64,000 bases of DNA from an uncultured Aquimarina sp. (GCF_947496855.1 NZ_CANMED010000007.1:415863-479862); one strand, 5' to 3'; numbered from the stretch's first letter, positions 32,034-41,693 are shown. A program made the numbers and translations. The notes: generated from the sequence alone by a model not told the origin.

Positions 32034-32438
32034 ATGAGCATTATTATTTCTACAGAGAATTCGAGATTAGATATCGACTTTATTCATCAATTTTTGACTA
32101 ATTCATACTGGGCAAAAGGAAGAACAAAAGAAGAAGTACGAACAAGCATAGAACATTGCTTTAATTTTGGCGTTTATTTAGACGAGCAACAGATTGGTTT
32201 TGCCAGAGTGCTTACTGATTATACTGTATTCGGTTACCTTATGGATGTTTTCATTGCAGAAAACCACAGAGGAAAAGGGTACTCGAAAAAATTAATGAAA
32301 ACAATTTTAGAACATCCCGAATTACAAAAAGTTCACCGCTGGATGTTAGCCACAGCAGATGCTCACGGATTATATAAACAATTTGGATTTGATGCGCCTC
32401 AAGATCCAAATCTGATTATGGCCAGGATTGATAAATAA
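32034..32438 (+). CDS. GNAT-family N-acetyltransferase
   Basis: A 134-residue acetyltransferase. The acetyl-CoA binding motif A is DVFIAENHRGKGYSKKLMKT, and the N-terminal FLTNSYWAKGRTKEEV is typical of a small subgroup of uncharacterised GNATs. Substrate unknown. Part of the tight plus-strand run. Confidence 0.87.
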   Translation: MSIIISTENSRLDIDFIHQFLTNSYWAKGRTKEEVRTSIEHCFNFGVYLDEQQIGFARVLTDYTVFGYLMDVFIAENHRGKGYSKKLMKTILEHPELQKVHRWMLATADAHGLYKQFGFDAPQDPNLIMARIDK

Positions 32439-32449
32439 TAAAACAATAC

Positions 32450-32821
32450 ATGGATATAGAAGCGTTTAGAGAGTATTGTTTATCAAAAAAAGGAGTAACC
32501 GAAGAATTCCCTTTTGATGAAACAACATTAGTTTTTAAAGTAATGGGAAAGATGTTTGCCTTAACAGGATTGAATAGACTTCCTTTTAGTGCAAACCTAA
32601 AATGTGATCCGGACAAATCTATTGAACTTAGAGAATTCCATCCAGAAATTGAGCCTGGATATCACATGAATAAAAAACATTGGAATACCGTTAACTTTTC
32701 GGGCAGTTTAGCTACTAATATGATATGCGAATTGACTGACCACTCTTATGACCTAGTTGTAAGCGGTTTAACCAAAAAAGCAAAACAAGAATTAGAAAAT
32801 TTACAAATTAAAAAAAACTAA
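32450..32821 (+). CDS. MmcQ/YjbR family protein
   Basis: A 123-residue MmcQ/YjbR-fold protein: FREYCLSKKGVTEEFPFDET at the start, VFKVMGKMFAL, LKCDPDKSIELRE, PGYHMNKKHWNTV and the C-terminal SYDLVVSGLTKKAK. The fold is thought to bind DNA; the actual role is unknown. Confidence 0.88.
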   Translation: MDIEAFREYCLSKKGVTEEFPFDETTLVFKVMGKMFALTGLNRLPFSANLKCDPDKSIELREFHPEIEPGYHMNKKHWNTVNFSGSLATNMICELTDHSYDLVVSGLTKKAKQELENLQIKKN

Positions 32822-32862
32822 AAGGAAAGGTTCTTTTATCGCATCCTCCTTCTAATATAAAT

Positions 32863-34632
32863 ATGAATAACCCACAACAATTTTATAGATCACAAATAGA
32901 ACAACATAAGGTATCTTTAAAAAAGGTAAAAAAACAACTTGCCTTTTCCAGTACAATTAGACTATTTCTATTTCTAGGCATCATAGCAAGCATCTATTTC
33001 GGGTATCCGAATACTCAAATTATAGTAGGAAGTATTGTAATAGGTATTGTACTGTTTATTATTTTAGTAAATCGTCATACTGATCTTTCATATATAAAAA
33101 ATAAGCTTCAGAAATTGATTGCACTTAATCAACTGGAACTTGATGTTTTTGACGGTGATTTCAGTAAACTGCCGACAGGAAAAAAATATATCGATCCTTC
33201 CCATCCATATAGTCATGATATTGATTTATTTGGAGATCGCTCTTTCTTTCAATATATCAATCGAACTACAACAGCTGCCGGAAAAAATAAATTAGCCGCT
33301 ATATTAAGAAGTAATGATATTGAGGATATACAACATAAACAAGAAGCGATAAAAAACCTTTCTAAACTTCCCGAATGGCGACAGGAATTCAGTGCTATTG
33401 CATCTTTGGTTGATGTATCGGCTTCGGTTTCTACCATCCGCAAATGGTTACAACATTACGTCCCTTTTGTCCCTAAAGTAATGCGAATACTTCCTACAGT
33501 TGTTTCGGTAATTTCTGTGGTGATGCTAGTTTTATTATTTTTAGAAGTTGTTACATTCCAAGTTTTTTTACTATGGTTTTTTATAGGTTTAGGGATTACA
33601 GGATCTCAACTTAAAAAAATCAACAGTTTATATAGCAGGTCTAATAAAGTAAAAGATACTTTCGAACAATATTACAAACTGGTAGATCAGATTGAGAAAA
33701 GTAATTTCGAATCTACTTTCCTCCAAGAAAAACAACAAGATGTAATCAATGAAAAAGAAAAAGCATCGGTAATACTAAAACAGTTTGCCGGTATCCTCAA
33801 TGCTTTGGATCAACGAAACAATATGATGTTTGGAGTTTTAGCAAATGGTTTATTTCTTTGGGATATCATTCAGTGTTATCGTATTGAAAAATGGATCGCT
33901 ACTCATCACGATAAAGTAGATAAATGGTTTGAAGTTATTGCCTTTTTTGACTCGTATAACTCATTAGGAAATTTTGCTTTTAATAATCCTGATTATATAT
34001 ATCCAGAGTTGACTGCAGAAAATACAATCCTTAATGCGCGAGAATTAGGGCATCCTATGCTAAATCAAAAGAAACGAGTAGATAACAATATCACCATTAC
34101 TAAAGAAGAATTTTTTATTATTACCGGTGCTAATATGGCTGGTAAAAGTACGTTTCTAAGAACTGTAGCGTTACAGATTGTAATGTCTAATATCGGTCTG
34201 CCGATTTGCGCAAAATCTTGTGTATATCGACCGATTAAATTGATCACTAGTATGAGAACCTCTGATTCACTAAGTGATGATGCTTCTTACTTCTTTTCAG
34301 AATTAACACAACTCAAAAGAATTGTTGATGCACTAGAAAAAAATGAATATTTCATCATTTTGGATGAAATATTAAAAGGAACGAACAGTAAAGATAAGGC
34401 AGCAGGATCTCGTAAATTTGTAGAGAAACTAGTCAAAGCCAACGCAACAGGAATTATAGCCACTCATGATTTAAGTTTATGCGAAATAGCATCAGAACTA
34501 GATGAAGTAAAAAACCGATTCTTTGATGCGCAGATCGTAGATGATGAACTATATTTTGATTATAAATTTAAAGATGGTATTTGTCAAAACATGAATGCTT
34601 CCTTTTTATTAAACAAAATGGGAATCGTATAA
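32863..34632 (+). CDS. Membrane-anchored MutS-like ATPase
   Basis: A 589-residue protein with a C-terminal MutS-type ABC ATPase: Walker A GANMAGKSTF (about residues 423-432), Walker B FIILDEILKGTNS, and IATHDLSLCE. The N-terminal half has hydrophobic pairs (TIRLFLFLGIIASIYFGY / IIVGSIVIGIVLFIILVN, and VSVISVVMLVLLFLEVVTFQ / FLLWFFIGLGI), so it is membrane-bound. Mismatch-recognition domain I of true MutS is absent. Such membrane MutS relatives are found in Bacteroidota; their function is not established. Its last 24 bases overlap the 3' end of the convergent AraC gene. Confidence 0.85.
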   Translation: MNNPQQFYRSQIEQHKVSLKKVKKQLAFSSTIRLFLFLGIIASIYFGYPNTQIIVGSIVIGIVLFIILVNRHTDLSYIKNKLQKLIALNQLELDVFDGDFSKLPTGKKYIDPSHPYSHDIDLFGDRSFFQYINRTTTAAGKNKLAAILRSNDIEDIQHKQEAIKNLSKLPEWRQEFSAIASLVDVSASVSTIRKWLQHYVPFVPKVMRILPTVVSVISVVMLVLLFLEVVTFQVFLLWFFIGLGITGSQLKKINSLYSRSNKVKDTFEQYYKLVDQIEKSNFESTFLQEKQQDVINEKEKASVILKQFAGILNALDQRNNMMFGVLANGLFLWDIIQCYRIEKWIATHHDKVDKWFEVIAFFDSYNSLGNFAFNNPDYIYPELTAENTILNARELGHPMLNQKKRVDNNITITKEEFFIITGANMAGKSTFLRTVALQIVMSNIGLPICAKSCVYRPIKLITSMRTSDSLSDDASYFFSELTQLKRIVDALEKNEYFIILDEILKGTNSKDKAAGSRKFVEKLVKANATGIIATHDLSLCEIASELDEVKNRFFDAQIVDDELYFDYKFKDGICQNMNASFLLNKMGIV

Positions 34633-35469
34633 TCTCTTTTTATAATTAGAAGGGGTAATTCCTTTTATTTCTTTAAACTTTCTATTAAAGTTGGATAAAT
34701 TTTTAAAACCACTATTATAGGAAGCTTCGGATATAGTGATCTCAGTTTCTTTAGATAGTAATCTGCAAACATTTTCAATTCTGACCTCAATCAAAAATTG
34801 AAAAAATGTTTTGTTTGTACGTTGTTTAAAATAACGGCAAAAAGCATTTGGAGTCATATGCGCTAGATCTGCTACTTCTTTAAGCGAAAAATCTCGGTTA
34901 AATTCATTCATCACTGCCTGAAAAACTTTAGCCATCCGCTTCCCTTCATTATCCGTATACGCTCTTTTTGAGATAAATGAAGATATCGTTTCTATCTTTG
35001 CTATTTTTAATAGTTTTAATATCTTCATAAAAATCGTAAAACGGTCCAATCTTTCTTCTGTTTTAAGAATTCTAAGAAATTGTTTTTTTAATTTTCGCTT
35101 TTTTGAAAGCACTCTAATTCCGTATACAGAACTTCTAAAAAAATTCGATAAATCTTCAAATTCCGGAAGGTCAAAAAACATATTTCCAAAAGACTCTTTC
35201 GTAAAAAAAAGAGAAATCATATAAGATTCCTGATCTGAAACTGCACTTTGTAATACATGAGGAACATTACTGCCAAAAACTAAAATATCATCCGGTCTAT
35301 AATCAGTAATAGTATCACCAACTATTACGCTACCTTCTCCCGATATAATAATAGAAATCTGAATTTCTTTATGCTGATGAAATTTATCATATAAGACAAT
35401 TTCCTTATCTTCTTGGACGATTAACGTATCAGTTGAAGATTTTGGTATTTTAAAAGGTAAAACTTTCAT
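34609..35469 (-). CDS. AraC-family regulator, probably of hydroxyproline catabolism
   Basis: A 286-residue AraC-type regulator. The N-terminal cupin-like sensor contains IISGEGSVIVGDTITDYRPD. The C-terminal double helix-turn-helix contains FSLKEVADLAHMTPNAFCRY and EASYNSGFKNLSNFNRKFKE with KGITPSNYKKR. It is divergent from the hydroxyproline genes (138 bases apart), the usual place for a pathway-specific activator. Its 3' end overlaps the MutS-like gene tail to tail by 24 bases. Confidence 0.85.
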   Translation of the reverse strand: MKVLPFKIPKSSTDTLIVQEDKEIVLYDKFHQHKEIQISIIISGEGSVIVGDTITDYRPDDILVFGSNVPHVLQSAVSDQESYMISLFFTKESFGNMFFDLPEFEDLSNFFRSSVYGIRVLSKKRKLKKQFLRILKTEERLDRFTIFMKILKLLKIAKIETISSFISKRAYTDNEGKRMAKVFQAVMNEFNRDFSLKEVADLAHMTPNAFCRYFKQRTNKTFFQFLIEVRIENVCRLLSKETEITISEASYNSGFKNLSNFNRKFKEIKGITPSNYKKRLYDSHFV

Positions 35470-35524
35470 TTATAGCAATATCTACTTCAATATTAGTCAT
35501 AATTAAGTAAATCAACACAATAAG

Positions 35525-35590
35525 AGATAATATAGTATCACTATAAGATAATTTCATAATATCCTTACATCTAAATTGACAATATATTTG
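35525..35590 (+). promoter_or_regulatory. Candidate AraC direct repeat and -7 element upstream of the hydroxyproline genes
   Basis: AGATAAT occurs at 35525-35531 and 35546-35552, a 21-base period (two helical turns) typical of AraC-type half sites. A small dyad ATAGT-ATC-ACTAT lies between the two copies. TATATTTG (35583-35590) is an exact -7 element with no matching -33 TTTG, as expected of an activator-dependent promoter. Confidence 0.5.
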
Positions 35591-35607
35591 AACCAAAATT
35601 ATAAGGA

Positions 35608-36528
35608 ATGGTTATAGATTGGAAAGGCGTAATGCCAGCTGTTACTACAAAGTTTACAAATGAAGACACTTTGGATCTAGAAATGTTTACTAAAAATATC
35701 AAAGCACAGCTGGATGCTGGTGTTCATGGTATCATCCTGGGAGGAACTTTAGGAGAAGCCAGTACTCTGGATAATGCTGAAAAAAGTACTTTGGTAAAAA
35801 CTACGGTAAACATTGTGAAGAGTAGAATTCCGGTTATTATTAATATTGCAGAACAAAGTACAAAAGGTGCTATTGAAGCAGCTCGTAAAGCAGAAGAAGA
35901 CGGTGCAAATGCATTAATGATGCTACCACCGATGCGGTATAAAGCTGGAGATAGAGAAACTGTAACTTATTTTAAAGAAGTGGCAAAAAGCACTGATCTA
36001 CCTATTATGATCTATAATAACCCTGTAGATTATAAAATTGAAGTAACCTTGGACATGTTTGATGAACTTATTGAACTTGATAATATTCAGGCAGTAAAGG
36101 AATCTACCAGAGATATCTCGAATATCACTCGTTTGAAAAATCGATTTGGAGATCGATTAAAAATTCTTAGCGGAGTTGATACCTTGGCACTTGAAAGTCT
36201 ATTGATGGGTGCAGATGGATGGGTTGCTGGATTAGTTTGCGCTTTTCCTGAAGAAACAGTGGCTATTTATGAACTACAAAAAGCAGGAAAAATTAAAAAA
36301 GCTATAGCTATCTATCGTTGGTTTTTACCATTGCTGGAATTGGATATAAACCCTAAATTAGTGCAGAACATTAAATTGGCAGAAGTTGCTACTGGTATTG
36401 GTACAGAAAATGTCCGTGCTCCCAGACTTCCTTTGGTTGACGAAGAACGTAAAAAAGTATTAGAGATTATTGAAAATGGGATAAAGACAAGACCATCTCT
36501 ACCAAATTATAAATCATTAGTTTATTAA
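35608..36528 (+). CDS. Delta1-pyrroline-4-hydroxy-2-carboxylate deaminase (DapA family)
   Basis: A 306-residue dihydrodipicolinate-synthase-family TIM barrel. In this gene context it should deaminate and dehydrate delta1-pyrroline-4-hydroxy-2-carboxylate to 2-oxoglutarate semialdehyde. Family features: GVMPAVTTKFTNEDTLDLEM near the N-terminus, GGTLGEASTLDNAEK, IMIYNNPVDY (conserved Tyr) and the Schiff-base Lys in IQAVKESTRDISN. It opens the four-gene run. The chain alone does not exclude other DapA-like lyases; the epimerase and semialdehyde dehydrogenase beside it decide the call. Confidence 0.82.
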   Translation: MVIDWKGVMPAVTTKFTNEDTLDLEMFTKNIKAQLDAGVHGIILGGTLGEASTLDNAEKSTLVKTTVNIVKSRIPVIINIAEQSTKGAIEAARKAEEDGANALMMLPPMRYKAGDRETVTYFKEVAKSTDLPIMIYNNPVDYKIEVTLDMFDELIELDNIQAVKESTRDISNITRLKNRFGDRLKILSGVDTLALESLLMGADGWVAGLVCAFPEETVAIYELQKAGKIKKAIAIYRWFLPLLELDINPKLVQNIKLAEVATGIGTENVRAPRLPLVDEERKKVLEIIENGIKTRPSLPNYKSLVY

Positions 36529-36558
36529 ATCGTTATAAAACTCACTAAATCACTAATC

Positions 36559-38142
36559 ATGATCACTGGCAAAAACTATATCGGAAATCAACTTTCTTCG
36601 GAAGGGCACAAAACATACACAACTTTTAACCCTAAGTTGAATATCGAAAATGAACATACTTTTTTTGAAGCCTCTAAAGATGAAATAGAAAAAACAGTGT
36701 CACTAGCATCTGAAGCATTCGGATCTTTCAAAAAAGTATCTGGTATTAAAAAAGCTGAGTTTCTTAATGCTATTGCCGATGAAATTTTAGCACTAGATCA
36801 AACACTTATTGAAACTTATACATCTGAGACAGGCTTACCAGAAGGAAGAGCAAAAGGGGAACGTGGCAGAACTATTGGACAATTAAGAATGTTTGCAGAA
36901 CTAGTAGCAATTGGTTCTTGGGTGGAAGCTACTATAGATACCGCTGATTTAGATAGAAAACCAATCCCGAAACAAGATATACGTAAAATGTTAGTTCCTT
37001 TAGGTCCAGTTGTTGTTTTTGGAGCTAGTAATTTTCCATTAGCCTATTCTACAGCTGGTGGCGATACTGCTGCTGCATTAGCCGCAGGATGCCCAGTGAT
37101 TGTCAAATCACATCCTATGCATTCAGGAACTGGAGAATTAGTTGCATCTGCTATTATTAAGGCTGCTCAAAAAACCAGAATGCCTAACGGTGTGTTTTCT
37201 AACCTTAACAGTTCAGGAATAGAAGTCGGTGTCCAATTAGTAAAACATCCTAAAGTAAAGGCAGTCGGATTTACAGGAAGTATTAAAGGAGGTAGAGCTC
37301 TTTTTGATTTAGCATCACAGCGACCAGAACCTATTCCTGTCTTTGCAGAAATGGGAAGTATTAATCCTGTAATTCTACTTCCAAAAGCAACAGCATCAAA
37401 AGGTGAAGCTCTCGCTAAAACATATGCCCAATCTATCACACTCGGAACTGGACAATTTTGCACAAATCCAGGACTCATTTTAGGAATAAAAGGCGATGCA
37501 CTTGATAATTTTATCAATATCCTTTCTGATGAGATTATAAAAATTGAATCATCTTGTATGTTACATCCTAATATCATAGGCAATTATGAAAAAAACAAAT
37601 CCATTGCATTACAGCAAAACGGATTAACGGTTACCGCAGATTATAAAAATGATGTAGCAACTAATCACGCAAGACAAACAGTAACCAAAGTAGAAGGAAA
37701 AACTTTTTTAGAAAATGCTACTTTACATCAAGAAGTATTTGGCCCCTTTTCTATGGTAGTACAATGTGCAGATGCAAATGAATTAGAAACTATTATTAAT
37801 AATATTGAAGGTCAACTTACAGGAACGATACTAGCAGAAAATGATGAAATTGTAATGTATCCTTCTGTAATAGAAGCACTCCAAAATCGCGTGGGAAGAA
37901 TGATTTTCAACGGCGTACCTACCGGAGTAGAAGTTTGCCCAGCTATGCTTCATGGAGGGCCATATCCGGCATCCACAGATAGTAGATTTACAGCAGTAGG
38001 GATTGATTCTATAAAACGTTGGGTTAGACCATTCAGTTATCAAAGTTGGCCAAACAATCTATTACCTGAGGAACTTAAAAATGAAAATCCGCTAGAGATA
38101 TCACGTTTAGTGAACGGTAAGCAAACTCATGATAAGATCTAG
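36559..38142 (+). CDS. 2-Oxoglutarate semialdehyde dehydrogenase
   Basis: A 527-residue aldehyde dehydrogenase of the NADP-dependent 2,5-dioxovalerate (alpha-ketoglutarate semialdehyde) type. Features: GPVVVFGASNFPLAYSTAGG (cofactor fold), GFTGSIKGGRALFDLA, catalytic Glu region VFAEMGSINPV and catalytic Cys in GTGQFCTNPG. Its product, 2-oxoglutarate, enters the TCA cycle; this is the last step of the hydroxyproline route. 30 bases after the deaminase gene and 2 bases before the epimerase gene. Confidence 0.88.
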   Translation: MITGKNYIGNQLSSEGHKTYTTFNPKLNIENEHTFFEASKDEIEKTVSLASEAFGSFKKVSGIKKAEFLNAIADEILALDQTLIETYTSETGLPEGRAKGERGRTIGQLRMFAELVAIGSWVEATIDTADLDRKPIPKQDIRKMLVPLGPVVVFGASNFPLAYSTAGGDTAAALAAGCPVIVKSHPMHSGTGELVASAIIKAAQKTRMPNGVFSNLNSSGIEVGVQLVKHPKVKAVGFTGSIKGGRALFDLASQRPEPIPVFAEMGSINPVILLPKATASKGEALAKTYAQSITLGTGQFCTNPGLILGIKGDALDNFINILSDEIIKIESSCMLHPNIIGNYEKNKSIALQQNGLTVTADYKNDVATNHARQTVTKVEGKTFLENATLHQEVFGPFSMVVQCADANELETIINNIEGQLTGTILAENDEIVMYPSVIEALQNRVGRMIFNGVPTGVEVCPAMLHGGPYPASTDSRFTAVGIDSIKRWVRPFSYQSWPNNLLPEELKNENPLEISRLVNGKQTHDKI

Positions 38143-38144
38143 TT

Positions 38145-39155
38145 ATGCCCAGAACCACCTATACATGTATCGATGCTCATACCTGCGGAAATCCGGTTAG
38201 AGTAGTTACTACAGGACATCCTGATCTTAAAGGCAATTCTATAAGCGAAAAGCGGCAACATTTCTTACAAGAGTATGATTGGATAAGAACAGGATTAATG
38301 TTCGAACCTCGTGGTCATGATATGATGAGTGGTAGCTTTTTATTTGAACCACACGATCCTGCAAATGATTTCGCTATTCTTTTTATAGAAACATCAGGTT
38401 GTTTACCAATGTGTGGTCACGGAACTATCGGAACTATTACTATTGCTATAGAAGAGGGTTTAATACAACCTAAAATTCCTGGGAAAATACGAATGGAAGC
38501 TCCTGCAGGATTGGTAGAAATTGAATATCAACAAACAGATGAAAAAGTAGATTGGGTAAAACTAAAGAATGTGAAATCTTATTTGGCTAAAGAAGGGCTA
38601 ACTATCAACTGTCCAGAACTCGATGAGATTAGATTCGATGTGGCTTACGGCGGTAATTATTATGCAATTGTAGATCCTCAGAAAAACTTCAGTGGTATAC
38701 AGGATTTTACTGCTTCTAAATTGATCCAATATTCTCAGATTATTCGAGATCGAATTAATGAAAAATATCCTGATTATTTTATTCATCCAGAAAATCAAAC
38801 TATCCGAGATGTTAGTCATATCCTCTGGACAGGAGATCCAATCGATCCTAGTTCTTCCGGAAGAAACGCTGTTTTTTATGGTGATAAAGCTATAGATCGT
38901 TCTCCTTGTGGTACCGGAACCTCCGCAAGAATGGCCCAACTATATGCTAAAGGAAAATTAAAAAAAGAAGAGGAATTCATACACGAAAGTTTTATTGGTT
39001 CTAAATTTATAGGAAGAATCGAAGAAGAAACTGAGTTAGTTAATCAAAAAGCTATCATTCCTAGTATACAAGGATGGGCAAAAATCTACGGATACAATAC
39101 AATTATTATTGATGATCAAAATGATCCTTATGCTCTTGGTTTTCAAGTGATTTAG
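38145..39155 (+). CDS. 4-Hydroxyproline 2-epimerase (proline racemase family)
   Basis: A 336-residue proline-racemase-family enzyme. Both catalytic cysteines are present: GCLPMCGHGTIGT (about residues 88-100) and DRSPCGTGTSARMAQL (about 250-265). Two cysteines indicate an epimerase rather than the 3-hydroxyproline dehydratase, which has Thr in one position. It converts trans-4-hydroxy-L-proline to cis-4-hydroxy-D-proline, the first step of the pathway. The start TYTCIDAHTCGNPVRVV is typical. Confidence 0.9.
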   Translation: MPRTTYTCIDAHTCGNPVRVVTTGHPDLKGNSISEKRQHFLQEYDWIRTGLMFEPRGHDMMSGSFLFEPHDPANDFAILFIETSGCLPMCGHGTIGTITIAIEEGLIQPKIPGKIRMEAPAGLVEIEYQQTDEKVDWVKLKNVKSYLAKEGLTINCPELDEIRFDVAYGGNYYAIVDPQKNFSGIQDFTASKLIQYSQIIRDRINEKYPDYFIHPENQTIRDVSHILWTGDPIDPSSSGRNAVFYGDKAIDRSPCGTGTSARMAQLYAKGKLKKEEEFIHESFIGSKFIGRIEEETELVNQKAIIPSIQGWAKIYGYNTIIIDDQNDPYALGFQVI

Positions 39156-39194
39156 ATGATCAATAATACAATATGATAATGTTTTAATTAAAAA

Positions 39195-40439
39195 ATGAAA
39201 GAAGTTATTGTCATAGGAGGTGGAATTATTGGACTTTGTTCCGCATACTATTTGTATAAAGAGGGCCATAAGGTAACCGTTATAGATCAATCCTCTATGG
39301 ATTTTGGGGCCTCTTATGTGAACGCTGGATATTTAACTCCAAGCCATATTATCCCATTAGCAGCTCCAGGAGTTATGAAAAAAGGATTAAAATGGATGTT
39401 CAATCCAAGTAGTCCATTATTTATAAAACCTCGCTTAACATCTGATTTCTTGAGATGGACCTGGGCTTTTAATAAATCCTGCTCTTCAGAAAATGTGACG
39501 CGCAGTATTTCCTCTATTAAGGATATAAATTTATTAAGTCGAGATTTATATACTGAAATTAAGGAACAAGAGAATTTTAACTTTCATTTAGAACGAAAAG
39601 GATTATTAATGCTTTGTCAGACAGATAAGATGCTAGAAGAGGAAATCCACATAGGAAAAATGGCTCAAAAAGAGGGTTTACCAGTTAAAAATCTTTCTTT
39701 CCCAGAATTAAAACAAATAGAACCTAACATACAACTAAATGCTAAAGGTGCTGTATTATATGAATGTGATGGACATACCACACCACATCTATTTATGGAA
39801 GAAATGAAATCTTATCTGGAAGTTTCTGGAGTTACATTTCGAAAAAATGAAAAGATCAATGATATTGATGTAAGTAATGACAAAATCGTTTCGGTAAGAA
39901 GTGCTTCCAATACATATAACGCAGATGAATTTATATTGGCTGCTGGTTCTTGGTCTAAATTATTGAGTAAAAAACTTGGAATCAAATTATTACTAGAAGC
40001 AGGAAAAGGATATCGAATAAACTCTAAAAGAGATTTAGGAATTACTATGCCTACAATTCTAGCGGAAGCTAAAGTTGCAGTTACTCCAATGCAAGGATTT
40101 ACTCGTTTTGCGGGAACCATGGAAATCGCTGGAGTCAATCATACTATTAATAAAATAAGAGTCGAAGCCATTGCCAATGCTACTCATAAATACTATCCAG
40201 ATATTACTCTCACTAATAACGAAAAGAATGATGCTGCCTGTGGTTTACGACCTGTTTCTCCTGACGGTATGGCTTACATTGGCAAATCTAGTAAATGTAT
40301 CAATTTAACCATCGCCACTGGACATGCTATGATGGGTTGGAGTATGGGGCCAGCTACCGGTAAATTAGTTTCGGAACTGATTTCGGATAAAAAACCATCC
40401 TTAAGCTTAGAGGTGTATCACCCTGATCGACGGTTTTAA
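39195..40439 (+). CDS. FAD-dependent D-hydroxyproline dehydrogenase/oxidase
   Basis: A 414-residue D-amino-acid-oxidase-fold enzyme (DadA/SoxB-like). The FAD-binding start is VIVIGGGIIGLCSAYYLY. Later features are DFGASYVNAGYLTPSH, EFILAAGSWSKLLSKKLG, and the C-terminal CGLRPVSPDGMAYIG with ATGHAMMGWSMGPATGK. In context it should oxidise cis-4-hydroxy-D-proline to the pyrroline substrate of the deaminase. Whether the electron acceptor is oxygen or a respiratory carrier is not visible. Last gene of the cluster, followed by a strong terminator. Confidence 0.85.
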   Translation: MKEVIVIGGGIIGLCSAYYLYKEGHKVTVIDQSSMDFGASYVNAGYLTPSHIIPLAAPGVMKKGLKWMFNPSSPLFIKPRLTSDFLRWTWAFNKSCSSENVTRSISSIKDINLLSRDLYTEIKEQENFNFHLERKGLLMLCQTDKMLEEEIHIGKMAQKEGLPVKNLSFPELKQIEPNIQLNAKGAVLYECDGHTTPHLFMEEMKSYLEVSGVTFRKNEKINDIDVSNDKIVSVRSASNTYNADEFILAAGSWSKLLSKKLGIKLLLEAGKGYRINSKRDLGITMPTILAEAKVAVTPMQGFTRFAGTMEIAGVNHTINKIRVEAIANATHKYYPDITLTNNEKNDAACGLRPVSPDGMAYIGKSSKCINLTIATGHAMMGWSMGPATGKLVSELISDKKPSLSLEVYHPDRRF

Positions 40440-40458
40440 AAAAAGCCTTTATTTAGTT

Positions 40459-40496
40459 AGACCTAACAGGTTTTGGAAACCTGTTAGGTCTTTTTA
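40459..40496. terminator. Perfect 15-bp bidirectional terminator
   Basis: AGACCTAACAGGTTT / AAACCTGTTAGGTCT with a TGG loop and T-runs in both directions, between the convergent hydroxyproline and DUF4407 genes. The same ACCTGTTrGGT core recurs in the hairpin at 44151-44181. Confidence 0.92.
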
Positions 40497-40503
40497 TTAT
40501 ATG

Positions 40504-41604
40504 CTACAATATATCCGTTTGCCTCTTATAAAAAGCATCTTGTTGCTTCTGCATTAATTCTCTTGCTATTTTCTTTTTGTATTGATACAGTTCATCTTCT
40601 TCTGCAATATCACCATATACTCGATCATTCACGGTATGATCAGTTGCTAATAGAATTTTTCGTTGATCCGCTTTCTGTGCTGTCCATATTTTTACCTCAC
40701 CTTCTACATCCTCAATTTTAAAATCATATTCGCCTTTTGGTGAAAGTAACTTTGCAAAAATAGGAGAAGTTTCAATAGCCAAAAACAACAAAAAGATAAA
40801 AAATGAAGGTAGCCAAGGCAATTCATTAAGTGCAGTTACACGTGCCATTAATCCATCAAAATTATCAATTATTGGCTGCGAGCTCTCTATTTGTTTATCA
40901 TACAGAACAGCTAATTCAGTTTTTTGTGCTTCTAAACCAGTAATTTTCTCTGCGTTGGTCTTCTTGAGTGCTACCAACTCAGCTAGCATTGTATCGTGTT
41001 TTTCTCTTTTCTCTTTATATACAGGACCTTTACCTACAAGTTCTGTTCCCTTTCGACCTTCTGCTTCGGCGATATAGGTTTCATACAGGTTATTAACCTC
41101 AGTTTCTTTAGTACCTATTTCTTGTTTCAAAGAGATTATTTCAGCATCAACCGCCGCGATAGCCGGTGTATATTGTGTTGCTATTTGTTCTTGATTCGCT
41201 AATGTTAGATCATTTTTTTGCTCCAGTAGCACTTGATCAATTTCTTTTTCAAAAATCTTTAATTCTAAAGGCTTTGAAATAACTACCGCAATGATAACCG
41301 CTAGAATAATTCGAGGTGATGCCTGTAAAAGTTCATCCAGAAAATTATCCTTTTTCTTTATGGTTGATACTATAAATCGATCCAAATTAAATATCAATAA
41401 GCCCCATACTAATCCAAAGAAAACGGCAGTAAAATAATTGTCAAACACAGTATATAAAGCATAACTCGCTGCCAAAAATGCCATAAGTGCAGTAAAAAAT
41501 ACAGTTGCACCAATACCTGCATACTTGTTTTGTTCTCCATTAGAACTATCAGCCAATATATCGGCATCAGCACCAGAGCACATAATAAAAAATCTTTTTA
41601 ACAT
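40504..41604 (-). CDS. DUF4407 family membrane protein
   Basis: A 366-residue inner-membrane protein. The N-terminal region has membrane helices (GATVFFTALMAFLAASYALY; YFTAVFFGLVWGLLIF), then NLDRFIVSTIKKKDNF, and another helix pair (ASPRIILAVIIAVVISKPLE). A long soluble coiled coil follows (about 120-240, Glu/Lys rich). A last helix is LPWLPSFFIFLLFLAIETSP. This order is characteristic of DUF4407. Function unknown; no partner gene. Confidence 0.85.
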   Translation of the reverse strand: MLKRFFIMCSGADADILADSSNGEQNKYAGIGATVFFTALMAFLAASYALYTVFDNYFTAVFFGLVWGLLIFNLDRFIVSTIKKKDNFLDELLQASPRIILAVIIAVVISKPLELKIFEKEIDQVLLEQKNDLTLANQEQIATQYTPAIAAVDAEIISLKQEIGTKETEVNNLYETYIAEAEGRKGTELVGKGPVYKEKREKHDTMLAELVALKKTNAEKITGLEAQKTELAVLYDKQIESSQPIIDNFDGLMARVTALNELPWLPSFFIFLLFLAIETSPIFAKLLSPKGEYDFKIEDVEGEVKIWTAQKADQRKILLATDHTVNDRVYGDIAEEDELYQYKKKIARELMQKQQDAFYKRQTDIL

Positions 41605-41666
41605 AATCTAAGGGTGTTTTTGATTGATAGACAGACTTATAACGCTGATTTCTAACTAAATGTTGC

Positions 41667-41693
41667 ACAAAAAACCCCACCGAGGTGAGGTTT
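41667..41693 (-). terminator. Terminator of the second M56 gene
   Basis: On the minus strand AAACCTCAC pairs with GTGGGGTTT (one G-U) around CCTCG, followed by a T-run, 38 bases past the M56 stop. Confidence 0.8.
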
